DNA of 14,569 bases from an uncultured bacterium (GTDB taxonomy: Bacteria; Krumholzibacteriota; Krumholzibacteriia; LZORAL124-64-63), in contig CAINDZ010000128.1 of NCBI GenBank assembly GCA_903847545.1, forward strand, positions 1 through 14,569. The letters are read 5' to 3'. The notes below the pieces were generated by a model. It had not been told where the DNA came from. It did no database searches and saw only the letters and a list, made by a program, of their open reading frames with translations. Of this stretch, positions 1-7,076 are shown one piece after another; position 1 is the stretch's first letter, and the number at the start of each line of letters is the position of its first letter. Position numbers and translations under genes: made by a program.

Positions 1-116
1 CGGGCGAGTACGACGTGAACCTCACGGTGACCTACGCCGCGTGGGCCGTCACGCGCCACCGGACGATCCACCTGACGGTGACTGCTCCAGTGACCGCGCC
101 CGTGACCGGCCAGTAG
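1..116 (+). CDS. 3' end of a secreted-type protein with a PKD-like domain (partial)
   Basis: Reading the frame that starts at base 3 gives 37 residues ending in TAG at 114-116. The visible segment (GEYDVNLTVTYAAW, then RTIHLTVTAPVTGQ) has the G-x-Y-x-V-x-L-T-V-T strand and the closing T-I-x-L-T-V-T strand typical of the end of a PKD/immunoglobulin-like beta-sandwich. Such domains usually sit in exported or surface proteins. The rest of the gene lies outside the window, so overall size and function cannot be given. It converges on metK and shares the hairpin at 161-190. The family call rests on a short stretch and is moderate; that this is a real coding end is supported by the terminator placed just after the stop. 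Confidence 0.55.
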   Translation, partial: GEYDVNLTVTYAAWAVTRHRTIHLTVTAPVTAPVTGQ

Positions 117-160
117 GCCTGTCGCGCGGACAGCCGGCGCCAGGCCGGGCGAGACAAGAA

Positions 161-190
161 AAGCGGCGGGGTTCGTGAACCCCGCCGCTT
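161..190. terminator. Bidirectional intrinsic terminator between metK and the plus-strand gene
   Basis: A perfect 13-bp inverted repeat (AAGCGGCGGGGTT / AACCCCGCCGCTT) flanks a 4-base loop at 174-177. On the minus strand the stem is followed by TTCTTGTCTC, which with the two Ts closing the stem gives a TTTTCTT tract. On the plus strand it is followed by CTTCTTTCCC. It lies 23 bases after the metK stop and 44 bases after the plus-strand stop, so it probably ends transcription from both sides. The minus-strand T tract is the better one. Confidence 0.85.
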
Positions 191-213
191 CTTCTTTCCC
201 CACCCTGTCGCGG

Positions 214-1359
214 TCAGCGGACCGCCGCCTTGAGCTTGTCGGCCAGGTCGCGGCGCTCCCACGAGAAGTCCTGGTCGTCGCGCCCGAAGTGGCCGTACGC
301 GGCCGTCGGCGAGAAGACCGGCTTGCGCAGGTCCAGGCGGGTGATGATGCCCTTCGGCGTCATGTCGGCGACCTCGCGGATCGCGGCGACGATCTGCGCC
401 TCGGGCACCTTCGCCGTGCCGAAGCAGTCGACGTTGATCGAGACGGGCTCGGCCACGCCGATGGCGTAGGCCACCTGCACCTGGCAGCGGTCGGCCAGGC
501 CGGCGGCGACCACGTTGAGGGCCAGGTGCCGGGCGGCGTACGCACCCGAGCGGTCGACCTTCGTGGGATCCTTGCCGCTGAAGGCGCCGCCGCCGTGGCA
601 GGCGCTGCCGCCGTAGGTGTCGACGATGATCTTGCGTCCGGTCAGGCCGCAGTCGCCCTGCGGACCGCCGACGACGAACCGGCCGGTCGGGTTGATGTGC
701 TTCTTGTAGCCGGCGTGGTCGACCTTGAATTCCTTCAGCACCGGCTCGATCACGTGCACGGTGATCGCGTCCTGCAGATCGGACAGCTTGACCTCGGCAT
801 CGTGCTGCGTCGAGACGACGACCGTCTCGACCTTGACCGGCAGGTTGTTCTCGTAGAGGCAGGTGACCTGCGTCTTGCCGTCGGGACGCGCCCAGGGCAG
901 CGTGCCGTCCTTGCGCTTGGCGGCCAGGCGCTGCGCCATGCGGTGCGCCAGCGTGATGGGCAGCGGCATCAGCACGTCGGTCTCGCGGCAGGCGTAGCCG
1001 AACATGAGGCCCTGGTCACCGGCGCCGCCGGGGTCGACGCCCATGGCGATGTCGGGGGACTGCTTGTCGATGGAGACCAGCACGGCGCAGGAGTCCGCAT
1101 CGAAGCCGATCGCCGACGACGTGTAGCCGATGCGCCGGATGGTGTCGCGCACCAGGCTCGGGATGTCGACGTACGTCGAGGTGGTGATCTCGCCGGCCAG
1201 GCAGGCCATGCCGGTGGTCACGAGCGTCTCGCAGGCGATGCGGCCCGTGGGGTCGTTGGCCAGGATGGCATCGACCACGGCATCGGAGATCTGGTCGGCC
1301 ACCTTGTCGGGATGACCCTCGGTCACCGACTCGCTCGTGAACAGGTACTGGTTGCTCAT
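214..1359 (-). CDS. metK: S-adenosylmethionine synthetase
   Basis: MetK makes S-adenosylmethionine from ATP and methionine, releasing phosphate and pyrophosphate, in the cytoplasm. The 381-residue product has the usual length and all family marks: TSESVTEGHPDKVADQISDA near residues 8-27 with the catalytic His16, the ATP-binding signature GAGDQGLMFGYA at 113-124, and the second signature GGGAFSGKDPTKVDRSGAY at about 256-274. The ATG at 1359 is preceded by GGGGAAGG at a workable distance and begins the conserved YLFTSESV segment directly. It follows the sugar-phosphate isomerase gene by 51 bases, so it may be the last gene of the operon; a strong terminator follows it. No SAM riboswitch fits in the short leader. 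The identification is very secure. Confidence 0.98.
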   Translation of the reverse strand: MSNQYLFTSESVTEGHPDKVADQISDAVVDAILANDPTGRIACETLVTTGMACLAGEITTSTYVDIPSLVRDTIRRIGYTSSAIGFDADSCAVLVSIDKQSPDIAMGVDPGGAGDQGLMFGYACRETDVLMPLPITLAHRMAQRLAAKRKDGTLPWARPDGKTQVTCLYENNLPVKVETVVVSTQHDAEVKLSDLQDAITVHVIEPVLKEFKVDHAGYKKHINPTGRFVVGGPQGDCGLTGRKIIVDTYGGSACHGGGAFSGKDPTKVDRSGAYAARHLALNVVAAGLADRCQVQVAYAIGVAEPVSINVDCFGTAKVPEAQIVAAIREVADMTPKGIITRLDLRKPVFSPTAAYGHFGRDDQDFSWERRDLADKLKAAVR

Positions 1360-1386
1360 GTCGACGATCCTTCCCCTCGTATTCGG

Positions 1387-1406
1387 GGCCGCCGTGATCG
1401 GCGGCC
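1387..1406. other. Perfect hairpin between the isomerase gene and metK
   Basis: An 8-bp perfect inverted repeat (GGCCGCCG / CGGCGGCC) encloses a 4-base loop. It begins four bases after the isomerase stop on the minus strand and sits upstream of the metK ribosome site. No T tract follows on the minus strand, so it is not a standard intrinsic terminator. It could protect or process the mRNA between the two genes, or be chance in a GC-rich gap. Confidence 0.4.
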
Positions 1407-1410
1407 TGCC

Positions 1411-2490
1411 TCAAGCACCGTGCGCCCTTGCGAGCGCCTCCTTCAACCTGACAATGCGATCGACAGGAACCGGGTCGACGTTGCCCAGGACCGCCAGGTG
1501 GCAGCTCAGGTAGTCGCCGTACTGCACCAGGGACATGACGCGGGCCAGGGCCCCGGCGCCCCCGCCGCGAAGTTCGTGGACGACCCCGAACTGCCCGGCC
1601 AACAGCTCGCGCGTGAGCCCCACGCGCAGCGAGGTCCGGGGATGCTCGTCGCCGGCCCGCAGGATGAGAAGGGCGAACCGCTCGCGGTCCGCCGCGTCCA
1701 GGGACCAGCCGACCAGGTCGTTGTGGTCCACTTCCGGAAACGCCGCCAGCAGCGCCGGCAGCTTGCTGTTCTCGTTGAGCTGCCCCTTGAGACGCAGTCC
1801 CGCGGCGTGGCTCTCACTGCCGCAAGTGTAGATCACCGGCACGCGCCCCGCCAGTTCGCGGGCCAGGGCGCCCACGGGCGGGTTGCCGTCGGGGTCGGCC
1901 TCCCAGCCGGTCGCCTCCGGCCCCCACGGACGCCTGCGCGAGGCGTCCGCCCGGTCCAGCGCAGCGGTCGCGGCCGCGATGGCGTCATCGACGCCGCCGA
2001 CGACCCCCAGGCGCCCCAGGACGCGCACCAGCGCCCCGACCCCGTACCCGACGCTGGCCCGCGGCGGCAATCCGCCGGGCAGGACGACGGTCGGGACGCC
2101 GTCACGGGCGGCTGCTGCCGCCAGGTCGCCTCCGGTCGTCACCGCCACCCGGCGACATCCCCGTTCAGCGGCCGCCGCATACGACGACAAGGTCTCTTCC
2201 GTGCCGCCCGAATAGCTGGCGGCCAGCACGACGTCGTCGGGACCGACCCAGCCCGGCAGGCCGTAGTCGCGCCACACGACGAGTGCCACCGGGCCGCCCG
2301 CCAGCAGGGGCTGCACCAGGTCGCCCGCGATCGCCGAGCCCCCCATGCCGCACAGGACCAGCCGCCGCAGCCCGGGCGCCGGCGCCACGGTGTCGAGCCC
2401 GGCCAACCCGGCGCTTTCGCGCAGCTGGTCGGGAATCGCCGCGACCAGCTGGAACATGCGCCCGGCGCCTCCCTCGGGCCAACGACTCAT
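1411..2490 (-). CDS. Bifunctional phosphoglucose/phosphomannose isomerase
   Basis: The 359-residue protein matches the archaeal/bacterial bifunctional PGI/PMI family, which interconverts glucose-6-P or mannose-6-P with fructose-6-P. It has an SIS fold at the N-terminus with CGMGGSAIAGD at 47-57 and the sugar-phosphate loop ASYSGGTEET at 91-100. PPRASVGYG follows at about 142-150. The C-terminal family block NENSKLPALLAAFPEVDHND starts near residue 239 and carries the likely catalytic Glu and His. The ATG at 2490 overlaps the Enzyme I stop (ATGA), which points to translational coupling and fixes the start. Placed after a mannose-family PTS, it would feed imported hexose-6-P into glycolysis; that link is inference. 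Preference for mannose or glucose substrate cannot be read from sequence. Confidence 0.9.
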   Translation of the reverse strand: MSRWPEGGAGRMFQLVAAIPDQLRESAGLAGLDTVAPAPGLRRLVLCGMGGSAIAGDLVQPLLAGGPVALVVWRDYGLPGWVGPDDVVLAASYSGGTEETLSSYAAAAERGCRRVAVTTGGDLAAAAARDGVPTVVLPGGLPPRASVGYGVGALVRVLGRLGVVGGVDDAIAAATAALDRADASRRRPWGPEATGWEADPDGNPPVGALARELAGRVPVIYTCGSESHAAGLRLKGQLNENSKLPALLAAFPEVDHNDLVGWSLDAADRERFALLILRAGDEHPRTSLRVGLTRELLAGQFGVVHELRGGGAGALARVMSLVQYGDYLSCHLAVLGNVDPVPVDRIVRLKEALARAHGA

Positions 2491-4244
2491 GCCGAACCTC
2501 CCTCGGGTGCGCGCTCCCGCTTCCGCGTGGCGATGTAATCGGCCAGCCAGGCATCCGCCTCGTCGGCCGTGGCCAACGTCAGCAGGTGCTCGACCACCGA
2601 CCGCGCCTCGGTCCACGGCGTCCAGCGGATGACCTGCTTGACCTTGGGCAGGGCGGCGCCGTGCGTGCTGATCTCGTCGAGGCCGAGCCCGAACAGGACC
2701 TCGGCCAGGCGCGTCTCGGCGCTCATCTCGCCGCAGACGCCGGCCCAGATGCCGGCGTCGTGCGCCGCGTCGACGGTCCGCTTGAGGGCGCGCAGCACGG
2801 CCGGGTGCAACGGACGATACAGGTACGAGACGCGGCTGTTGCCGCGGTCCATGGCCAGCGTGTACTGGATGAGGTCGTTGGTGCCGATGCTGAAGAAGTC
2901 GCACTCGCGCGCCAGCAGGTCGGCCTCGAGCACCGCCGACGGCGTCTCGATCATCACGCCGACCTGGATGTCCGGCACGTGGGGCTTGCCCTCGGCGACC
3001 AGTTCCGCCAGCGCCTCGGCGCAGACCTCGCGGGCCTGCCGCAGCTCCTCGACCCCGGTGATCATCGGGAACATCAGCTTGGCCGAGCCGGCGGCCGCGG
3101 CGCGGTAGATGGCCTTGACCTGCGTCTTGAAGAGCAGCCGGTTGGCCAGCGAGAAGCGGATGCCGCGCCAGCCGAGGAACGGGTTGTACTCGCGCTTGGC
3201 GCCCAGGTAGTCCGAGACCTTGTCGCCGCCCACGTCGAGCGTGCGGAAGATGACCGGCCGGCCCCCCATGCGCCTGACGATCTCGTTGTAGATGCGGACC
3301 TGGTCGTCCTCGGTCGGGATGGTCCCGTGCTGGAAGAACAGGTACTCGGTGCGCAGCAGGCCGATGCCCTCGGCGCCGCGCGCGAGGGCCTCCTCGACCT
3401 CGACCGGCAGCTCGATGTTCGCCATCATCTGCACGCGGCGCCCGTCGGGCGACAGCGCGGGCAGGTCGCGCAGGTAGGCCAGCTTCTCGTTGACGACCAC
3501 CTGCTGGCGCGTGAGGACGCTGAAATGCTGGCGCGTCTCGTCGTCGGGGTCGACCTGCACGCGGCCCTCGGTGCCGTCGACGGCGACGACGTCCCCGGCG
3601 ACCAGCTGGGCGGCCGCGCCCTTGAGCCCCACCACGGCGGGCACGCCCAGCGAGCGCGCGAGGATGGCCACGTGGCTGGTGTTGCCGCCCTCGTCCATCA
3701 CGAAGCCGAGCACGTTGTGTCGGCCGAGCGCCGCCGTGTCGGACGGGGTCAGGTTGCGCGAGGCGATGACGCTGGGGACGGCCGGCGGCACCGGGCCGGC
3801 GACGGCGCCGTCGGTGAAGCCGCGCAGCACGCGCTGTTCGACGTCGCGCAGGTCGTTGACCCGGTCGCGGAAGGTGGCGTCCTCGATCTCCAGGAAGCGC
3901 GCGGCGAGGTCGCCGACGGTGCGGGCGAAGGCCGCCTCGGCGTTGATGCGCTCGAGCCGGATGGCCGCCAGAGTGGCGTCCCAGATCATCTCGTCTTCGA
4001 GGATCAGCAGCTGGCTGGAGAGGATCGCGCCCTCTTCACTGCCCAGTTCGTGGCTCAGCTGCTCGCTGAGCTCGCGGATCTGGTCCCGGGCGCGCTCGAC
4101 AGCGACGCGGAAGCGCTCGATCTCGATCGGCACGTCCTTGACCGCGACGGCGCGGCGCCGCGGCACGATGGTGGCCAACCGGATGGTGTGGATGGGGCCC
4201 AGGGCGAAGCCGGGCGAGGCGCCGATGCCCGCAAGGGTCCGCAC
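2487..4244 (-). CDS. ptsI: PTS Enzyme I (phosphoenolpyruvate-protein phosphotransferase)
   Basis: Enzyme I takes phosphate from PEP and passes it to HPr, starting the PTS relay in the cytoplasm. The 585-residue length is normal. The N-terminal block (GIGASPGFALGP, 6-17) leads to the helical HPr-binding part and the phosphohistidine domain, where GGNTSHVAILAR places the active His at residue 191. The PEP-binding barrel follows with GIGLLRTEYLF near 293-303, FRTLDVGGDK near 333-342, IGTNDLIQYTLAMDR near 453-467, and the catalytic Cys at 504 in AGVCGEMS. All key residues are present. It starts at GTG 4244, one base after the HPr stop, and its stop overlaps the isomerase start. Nothing suggests a nitrogen-type fusion: there is no GAF domain. 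Confidence 0.97.
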   Translation of the reverse strand: MRTLAGIGASPGFALGPIHTIRLATIVPRRRAVAVKDVPIEIERFRVAVERARDQIRELSEQLSHELGSEEGAILSSQLLILEDEMIWDATLAAIRLERINAEAAFARTVGDLAARFLEIEDATFRDRVNDLRDVEQRVLRGFTDGAVAGPVPPAVPSVIASRNLTPSDTAALGRHNVLGFVMDEGGNTSHVAILARSLGVPAVVGLKGAAAQLVAGDVVAVDGTEGRVQVDPDDETRQHFSVLTRQQVVVNEKLAYLRDLPALSPDGRRVQMMANIELPVEVEEALARGAEGIGLLRTEYLFFQHGTIPTEDDQVRIYNEIVRRMGGRPVIFRTLDVGGDKVSDYLGAKREYNPFLGWRGIRFSLANRLLFKTQVKAIYRAAAAGSAKLMFPMITGVEELRQAREVCAEALAELVAEGKPHVPDIQVGVMIETPSAVLEADLLARECDFFSIGTNDLIQYTLAMDRGNSRVSYLYRPLHPAVLRALKRTVDAAHDAGIWAGVCGEMSAETRLAEVLFGLGLDEISTHGAALPKVKQVIRWTPWTEARSVVEHLLTLATADEADAWLADYIATRKRERAPEGGSA

Positions 4245-4245
4245 C

Positions 4246-4524
4246 TCAGCCCTCCGATTCCGGTTGCCCCAGGCCGACTTCGATCAGGTGCTGCAGCGCG
4301 GCCAGGGCGGCCGCCTCGTCGGGCCCCTCGGCCTCGACCAGGACCACCGTGCCGTATTCCGCCGCCAGGCTGGCCAACCCCATGATGCTCTTCGCGTTGG
4401 CGACGCGCCCCTCGAAGCGGATGGTCACCTCGGAGGCAAAGGACTTCGTCAGCTTGACGATGCGCCCAGCTGCTCGCAGGTGGAACCCGACCGGGTCGGA
4501 TACTCGGGCCGTCGCCGACGTCAC
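4246..4524 (-). CDS. ptsH: HPr phosphocarrier protein
   Basis: HPr carries phosphate from Enzyme I to EIIA. This 92-residue protein has His15 in DPVGFHLRAAG and Ser46 in NAKSIMGLAS, both at exactly the canonical positions when the GTG at 4524 is taken as start. Ser46 is the target of HPr kinase, whose gene lies in the same cluster, so the regulatory site is likely used. The active-site loop reads G-F-H-L-R-A-A instead of the common G-L-H-A-R-P-A: Arg17 is kept but Pro18 is replaced by Ala. No other start codon exists between the preceding in-frame EIID stop and this GTG. The GTG has only a weak ribosome site of its own and overlaps the stop of a 16-codon ORF (GTGA), so coupling is possible. 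The C-terminus is slightly longer than in typical 85-90 residue HPr. Confidence 0.95.
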   Translation of the reverse strand: MTSATARVSDPVGFHLRAAGRIVKLTKSFASEVTIRFEGRVANAKSIMGLASLAAEYGTVVLVEAEGPDEAAALAALQHLIEVGLGQPESEG

Positions 4525-4571
4525 GTTGTGCGCTTTCGGTAAGGGGATGGCTGGATACCGGAACGCTGCAT
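4521..4571 (-). CDS. Candidate 16-residue leader or coupling peptide upstream of HPr
   Basis: The gap between EIID and HPr holds an ATG at 4571 that opens a 16-codon frame, MQRSGIQPSPYRKRTT, ending in TGA at 4523-4521. The TGA overlaps the GTG start of HPr as GTGA, the same junction used at EIIB/EIIC and EIIC/EIID. A strong ribosome site AAAGGGAG (4577-4584) sits five bases before the ATG, much better than anything before the HPr GTG. The peptide is basic and has no recognisable domain. It may serve to load ribosomes onto HPr rather than act as a protein. Expression is not shown by sequence alone. Confidence 0.4.
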   Translation of the reverse strand: MQRSGIQPSPYRKRTT

Positions 4572-4572
4572 A

Positions 4573-5385
4573 TTAACTCCCTTTCGGACCCAACGCAAAG
4601 GCCAGCAGCAGGGCCAGGAGCCCCGTCGCCAGGACCAGGAACTCGCCCGCCCAGCGCCGGCGGACCACCGCGGGCAGGGCCAGCGCCACGACCACGACCG
4701 CCACGAACGCCCCGGGCGCCGCGCCCACCTGCGCGCTGCCCTCCCAGGCATGGCGCAGCAGCCACCCGGCCGCCAGGCCGGCCAGGACGCGGACGGCCCG
4801 CTTGGCCCCGGCGATCGCCCGGTGCCACCGGGGATCGCCCAGCAACCCCACGATGTCGTACCCGGCGGCATAGCCGCGCCCGAGCGCATGCCACCGCCAG
4901 GCCAGCTGCCCGGCCGCGACCGCGGCCCCCAGGCCCACCACGGGCCAGGCTTGTCCCGTCAGGGCCAGCACGCAGCCGGCCAGGGCCACCGTGGGGCGCA
5001 ACCCCAGCCAGAACAACTGGTCGCCCAGCGACGCGAACGCCCGCGCCAGCGAGTCGCGAAAGACCTGGGCCTGGCCCCGGGGCAGGCCGCCCGCGTCCTC
5101 GCGCTCGGTTTCCAGGCGCAGCAGCCCTCCCACCACGTAGCCCGCAAGGTACGGGTTCGTGTTGAAGAACTCGAAGTAGCGCCGGCAGAACAGGCGGTCG
5201 CGCTCCGGGTCGCGCGGACGCGCCCGCAGCCACGGCATCAGGCAGACCAGCAGACCGAGGTTCTGCATGCGCTGGTGGTTCCACGAGGCCTGCAGGGCCA
5301 GCAGGCGCGCGAAGACGGCCACGCGCAACCCGACAGCCAGGCGCGCCGGCGCGGCCAGGGCCCCGGGACGGACGGCCTCGCTCAC
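4573..5385 (-). CDS. PTS mannose/fructose/sorbose family EIID membrane component
   Basis: EIID forms, with EIIC, the sugar channel of mannose-family PTS permeases in the inner membrane. The 270-residue product shows the family blocks: SWNHQRMQNLG near residue 30, the hallmark RYFEFFNTNPYLAGYVVGG in the first third, and GDQLFWLGLRPTVALAG in the middle. Hydrophobic segments follow, with the last one (FLVLATGLLALLLAFAL) at the very C-terminus. The GTG at 5385 overlaps the EIIC stop (GTGA), fixing the start and suggesting coupled translation. It is close to the usual EIID length of about 270-280. It ends in TAA, after which the HPr frame reopens 48 bases later. The substrate cannot be deduced from EIID alone. 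Confidence 0.92.
   Translation of the reverse strand: MSEAVRPGALAAPARLAVGLRVAVFARLLALQASWNHQRMQNLGLLVCLMPWLRARPRDPERDRLFCRRYFEFFNTNPYLAGYVVGGLLRLETEREDAGGLPRGQAQVFRDSLARAFASLGDQLFWLGLRPTVALAGCVLALTGQAWPVVGLGAAVAAGQLAWRWHALGRGYAAGYDIVGLLGDPRWHRAIAGAKRAVRVLAGLAAGWLLRHAWEGSAQVGAAPGAFVAVVVVALALPAVVRRRWAGEFLVLATGLLALLLAFALGPKGS
4577..4584 (-). promoter_or_regulatory. Strong ribosome binding site after EIID, ahead of the 16-codon ORF
   Basis: The minus-strand AAAGGGAG lies within the last EIID codons and five bases before the ATG at 4571. It is 52 bases from the HPr GTG, too far to serve HPr directly. This favours initiation at the short ORF and hand-over to HPr at the GTGA overlap. Confidence 0.5.
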
Positions 5386-6161
5386 GTCAGCACCCCCAGC
5401 ACCCAGCCGGCGACGACGCCGGCCCCGACCCATCCCCAGTGCCGTGCCACGCCGTAGCGTTCGAACACGGCCCCGAGGCCGAGCGCGGCCGCCAGCACGG
5501 GCACCCAGGCCAGCGCGCGCCCCACGGCGCCCGGGAGGGCGCCGTAGGCCGGCACCCACAGTCCGGCGACCGCCAGCACGCCGGCCCCGCCGGTGACGGC
5601 GCCACGCAGCATGGTGGCCACCAGGCAGCGCCCGTGGATCCGGTCCACGCGCGCCAGGCTCCCGTCGCGGAGCGTCCGGCGTCCCTGCAGCATCCACACC
5701 AGGTGCAGGCGTCGCTCGGCCTGCACGAGCGGGTGCCCTGCCAAGCTGAGCAGTGCGGCTCCCAGCAGCAGCCAGCCGGCCAGCGCCAGGTCGCCCGCGG
5801 GCGCGCCGGCGGGAGCGCCGCCGACCGCGCCGTGGAACCCGCCGAGCGCCGCCGGCACACTGCCGGCAAGCACCGCCCCGCCGACGACGGCGACCGCGGC
5901 CACCGAGGCCTCTCCGGTCAGCGACTGCCCCACCGGCAGGTTCATCACCAGCGCCAGTTGAAGGGGCAGCCCGACCGCCAGCCCCAGTTCGGGGTGGCCG
6001 CACAGGAGCCCGGCCAGCGTCGCGGCGGCGAGCGGCTGGCTCAGCCAGGTCTGCGCGAACGCCGTCTCGTCAAGGGCCAGCAGGCCCGCCAGCAGCGACA
6101 GCCAGCCGACCAGGGCCCAGTGCGCGCCCGTGACGCCGGCGACGAGGTCGACCGGGGTCAC
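5382..6161 (-). CDS. PTS mannose/fructose/sorbose family EIIC membrane component
   Basis: This is the polytopic permease subunit that binds and moves the sugar. The 259-residue protein is almost wholly hydrophobic with several membrane segments. Near the N-terminus, LLALDETAFAQTWLSQPLAA and GLLCGHPELGLAVGLPLQLA match the characteristic EII-Sor start, where a re-entrant region precedes a P-x-G motif (NLPVGQSLTGEAS). The start is GTG 6161, which overlaps the EIIB stop as GTGA; this gives the expected N-terminus immediately before the first membrane segment. A long open frame continues upstream over EIIB, but that part is a shadow. The sequence is more Ala/Gly/Leu-rich than usual, as expected from the base composition. 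Family assignment is good; sugar specificity is unknown. Confidence 0.88.
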   Translation of the reverse strand: MTPVDLVAGVTGAHWALVGWLSLLAGLLALDETAFAQTWLSQPLAAATLAGLLCGHPELGLAVGLPLQLALVMNLPVGQSLTGEASVAAVAVVGGAVLAGSVPAALGGFHGAVGGAPAGAPAGDLALAGWLLLGAALLSLAGHPLVQAERRLHLVWMLQGRRTLRDGSLARVDRIHGRCLVATMLRGAVTGGAGVLAVAGLWVPAYGALPGAVGRALAWVPVLAAALGLGAVFERYGVARHWGWVGAGVVAGWVLGVLT

Positions 6162-6655
6162 AGCCGCGGCTCCATGGCCGCCAGCTGCTCGAGGCCCACG
6201 GCGTGCTCGCGCCCGCCCGGCACCTGCTGCGCGAACAGCTCGAGGCCGGCCGCGAGCAGGCGACGCATGGCCTCCAGGTCGATGCGGTCGATGAACACGA
6301 ACGGGAGCATCTCGACTTTGCCGGCGCCGAAGTGCATGCCGCCGATGTTCACCGACGGCAGCGGCGCCCCGAGGTGGGCCAGGTCGAACATCTCGGCGGG
6401 GGTGGCGGTCAGGACGATGGTGCGCGCCGCCTGGACCTCGCCGCCTCGCAACATCGCCGCGGCGCGCGCGAGCGACAGGACCGAAACCTCGATGGAGGGC
6501 GGCACCGAACTGGCGTAGACGCGGCTCTGCCACGGGTCCGCGGCGATCTCGTTGCTGGCCAGGATGATGTGGTCCGGGCGCAGGCGCTCGCTCCAGCCGA
6601 CGGTGACCTGGCCGTGGATCAGCCGGTCGTCGACACGGGCCAGGACGACCGGCAT
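6158..6655 (-). CDS. PTS mannose/fructose/sorbose family EIIB component
   Basis: EIIB accepts phosphate from EIIA and gives it to the sugar at the cytoplasmic face of EIIC/EIID. The 165 residues fit the family. The phosphorylation site is His14 in ARVDDRLIHGQV, at the standard place near the N-terminus. Further family features are HIILASNEIAADPW near 29-42, TPAEMFDL, and VNIGGMHFG around residues 97-105. It starts with ATG immediately after the EIIA stop (TAGATG, no gap), with a G-rich ribosome site inside the end of EIIA. Its stop overlaps the EIIC start. Being separate from EIIA, it differs from the fused EIIAB of E. coli ManX. Confidence 0.95.
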   Translation of the reverse strand: MPVVLARVDDRLIHGQVTVGWSERLRPDHIILASNEIAADPWQSRVYASSVPPSIEVSVLSLARAAAMLRGGEVQAARTIVLTATPAEMFDLAHLGAPLPSVNIGGMHFGAGKVEMLPFVFIDRIDLEAMRRLLAAGLELFAQQVPGGREHAVGLEQLAAMEPRL

Positions 6656-7051
6656 CTAGCGGCCCCCCACCAGCGTGATGGCCTCGCGGCCCTTGCGCAC
6701 GATGCGGCTGACGAGCTCGTCGAACTCGTCGTTGTCGCGCCACGTCAGGAAGCCCAGCAACATCGCGAGGTTGACGCCGCTGATGATGGCGCGCCCGCCC
6801 TCGTGCCCGCAGGCGAGCTGCGCCGCGGTGGCGCAGCTGCCGCCGTAGTCGTCGACCATGATGAGGCCGCCGGGCGAGCCCGCCGCCGCCCCCTCCTCGA
6901 GCCAGGCGGCGATCTCCGCCTTGAGGTCGGGCAGCGACTTGCCGCTGTTGGTCATGGCGGCGAGCCCCTCGACCGGGCCGAGGATGAGCCCAGTGACGCG
7001 CACCAGCTCCATGCCGATGTTCCCGTGCGTGATGACCAGGCAGCGGATCAT
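6656..7051 (-). CDS. PTS mannose family EIIA component
   Basis: The 131-residue protein is a single EIIA-Man domain that relays phosphate from HPr to EIIB. His9 in LVITHGNIGMEL is the phosphorylation site and lies where the family has it. MTNSGKSLPDLKAEIAAWLE and the later MVDDYGGSCATAA and SGVNLAMLLGFL segments are standard EIIA-Man blocks. The frame is open further upstream, but the ATG at 7051 has a good ribosome site (GGGAAGGAAGG) and begins the conserved MIRCLVITHG directly. It lies 25 bases after hprK. In several lineages a lone EIIA of this type next to hprK is regulatory; here the full EIIBCD follows, which favours a transport role. Confidence 0.95.
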   Translation of the reverse strand: MIRCLVITHGNIGMELVRVTGLILGPVEGLAAMTNSGKSLPDLKAEIAAWLEEGAAAGSPGGLIMVDDYGGSCATAAQLACGHEGGRAIISGVNLAMLLGFLTWRDNDEFDELVSRIVRKGREAITLVGGR

Positions 7052-7076
7052 CGCGCCTTCCTTCCCGCAGGCCGCG

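Noticed and set aside
1360..1410. SAM riboswitch ahead of metK
   Set aside because: The gap is only 51 bases, is taken up by a simple 8-bp hairpin and the ribosome site, and shows no multi-helix arrangement of a known SAM riboswitch.
175..2538. Very long open frames on the plus strand (also 2283-4385, 6858-10196 and 12458-13876)
   Set aside because: They lie opposite well-identified minus-strand genes, have low-complexity Arg/Ala/Gly/Pro/Asp composition and no family motifs. High GC content removes stop codons from antisense frames.
4572..4600. Sigma-70 type promoter (TTGCGT, 17 bases, TAATAT) before HPr on the minus strand
   Set aside because: Only about 3 of 6 and 4 of 6 matches, and the stretch overlaps the EIID end and the ribosome site, which explain it better.
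5386..6743. EIIC frame extended upstream to about 6743, and EIID frame extended upstream to about 6003
   Set aside because: The extensions run through EIIB and EIIC in another frame and are Arg/Ala/Gly-rich without motifs; the GTGA junctions give normal-length proteins.
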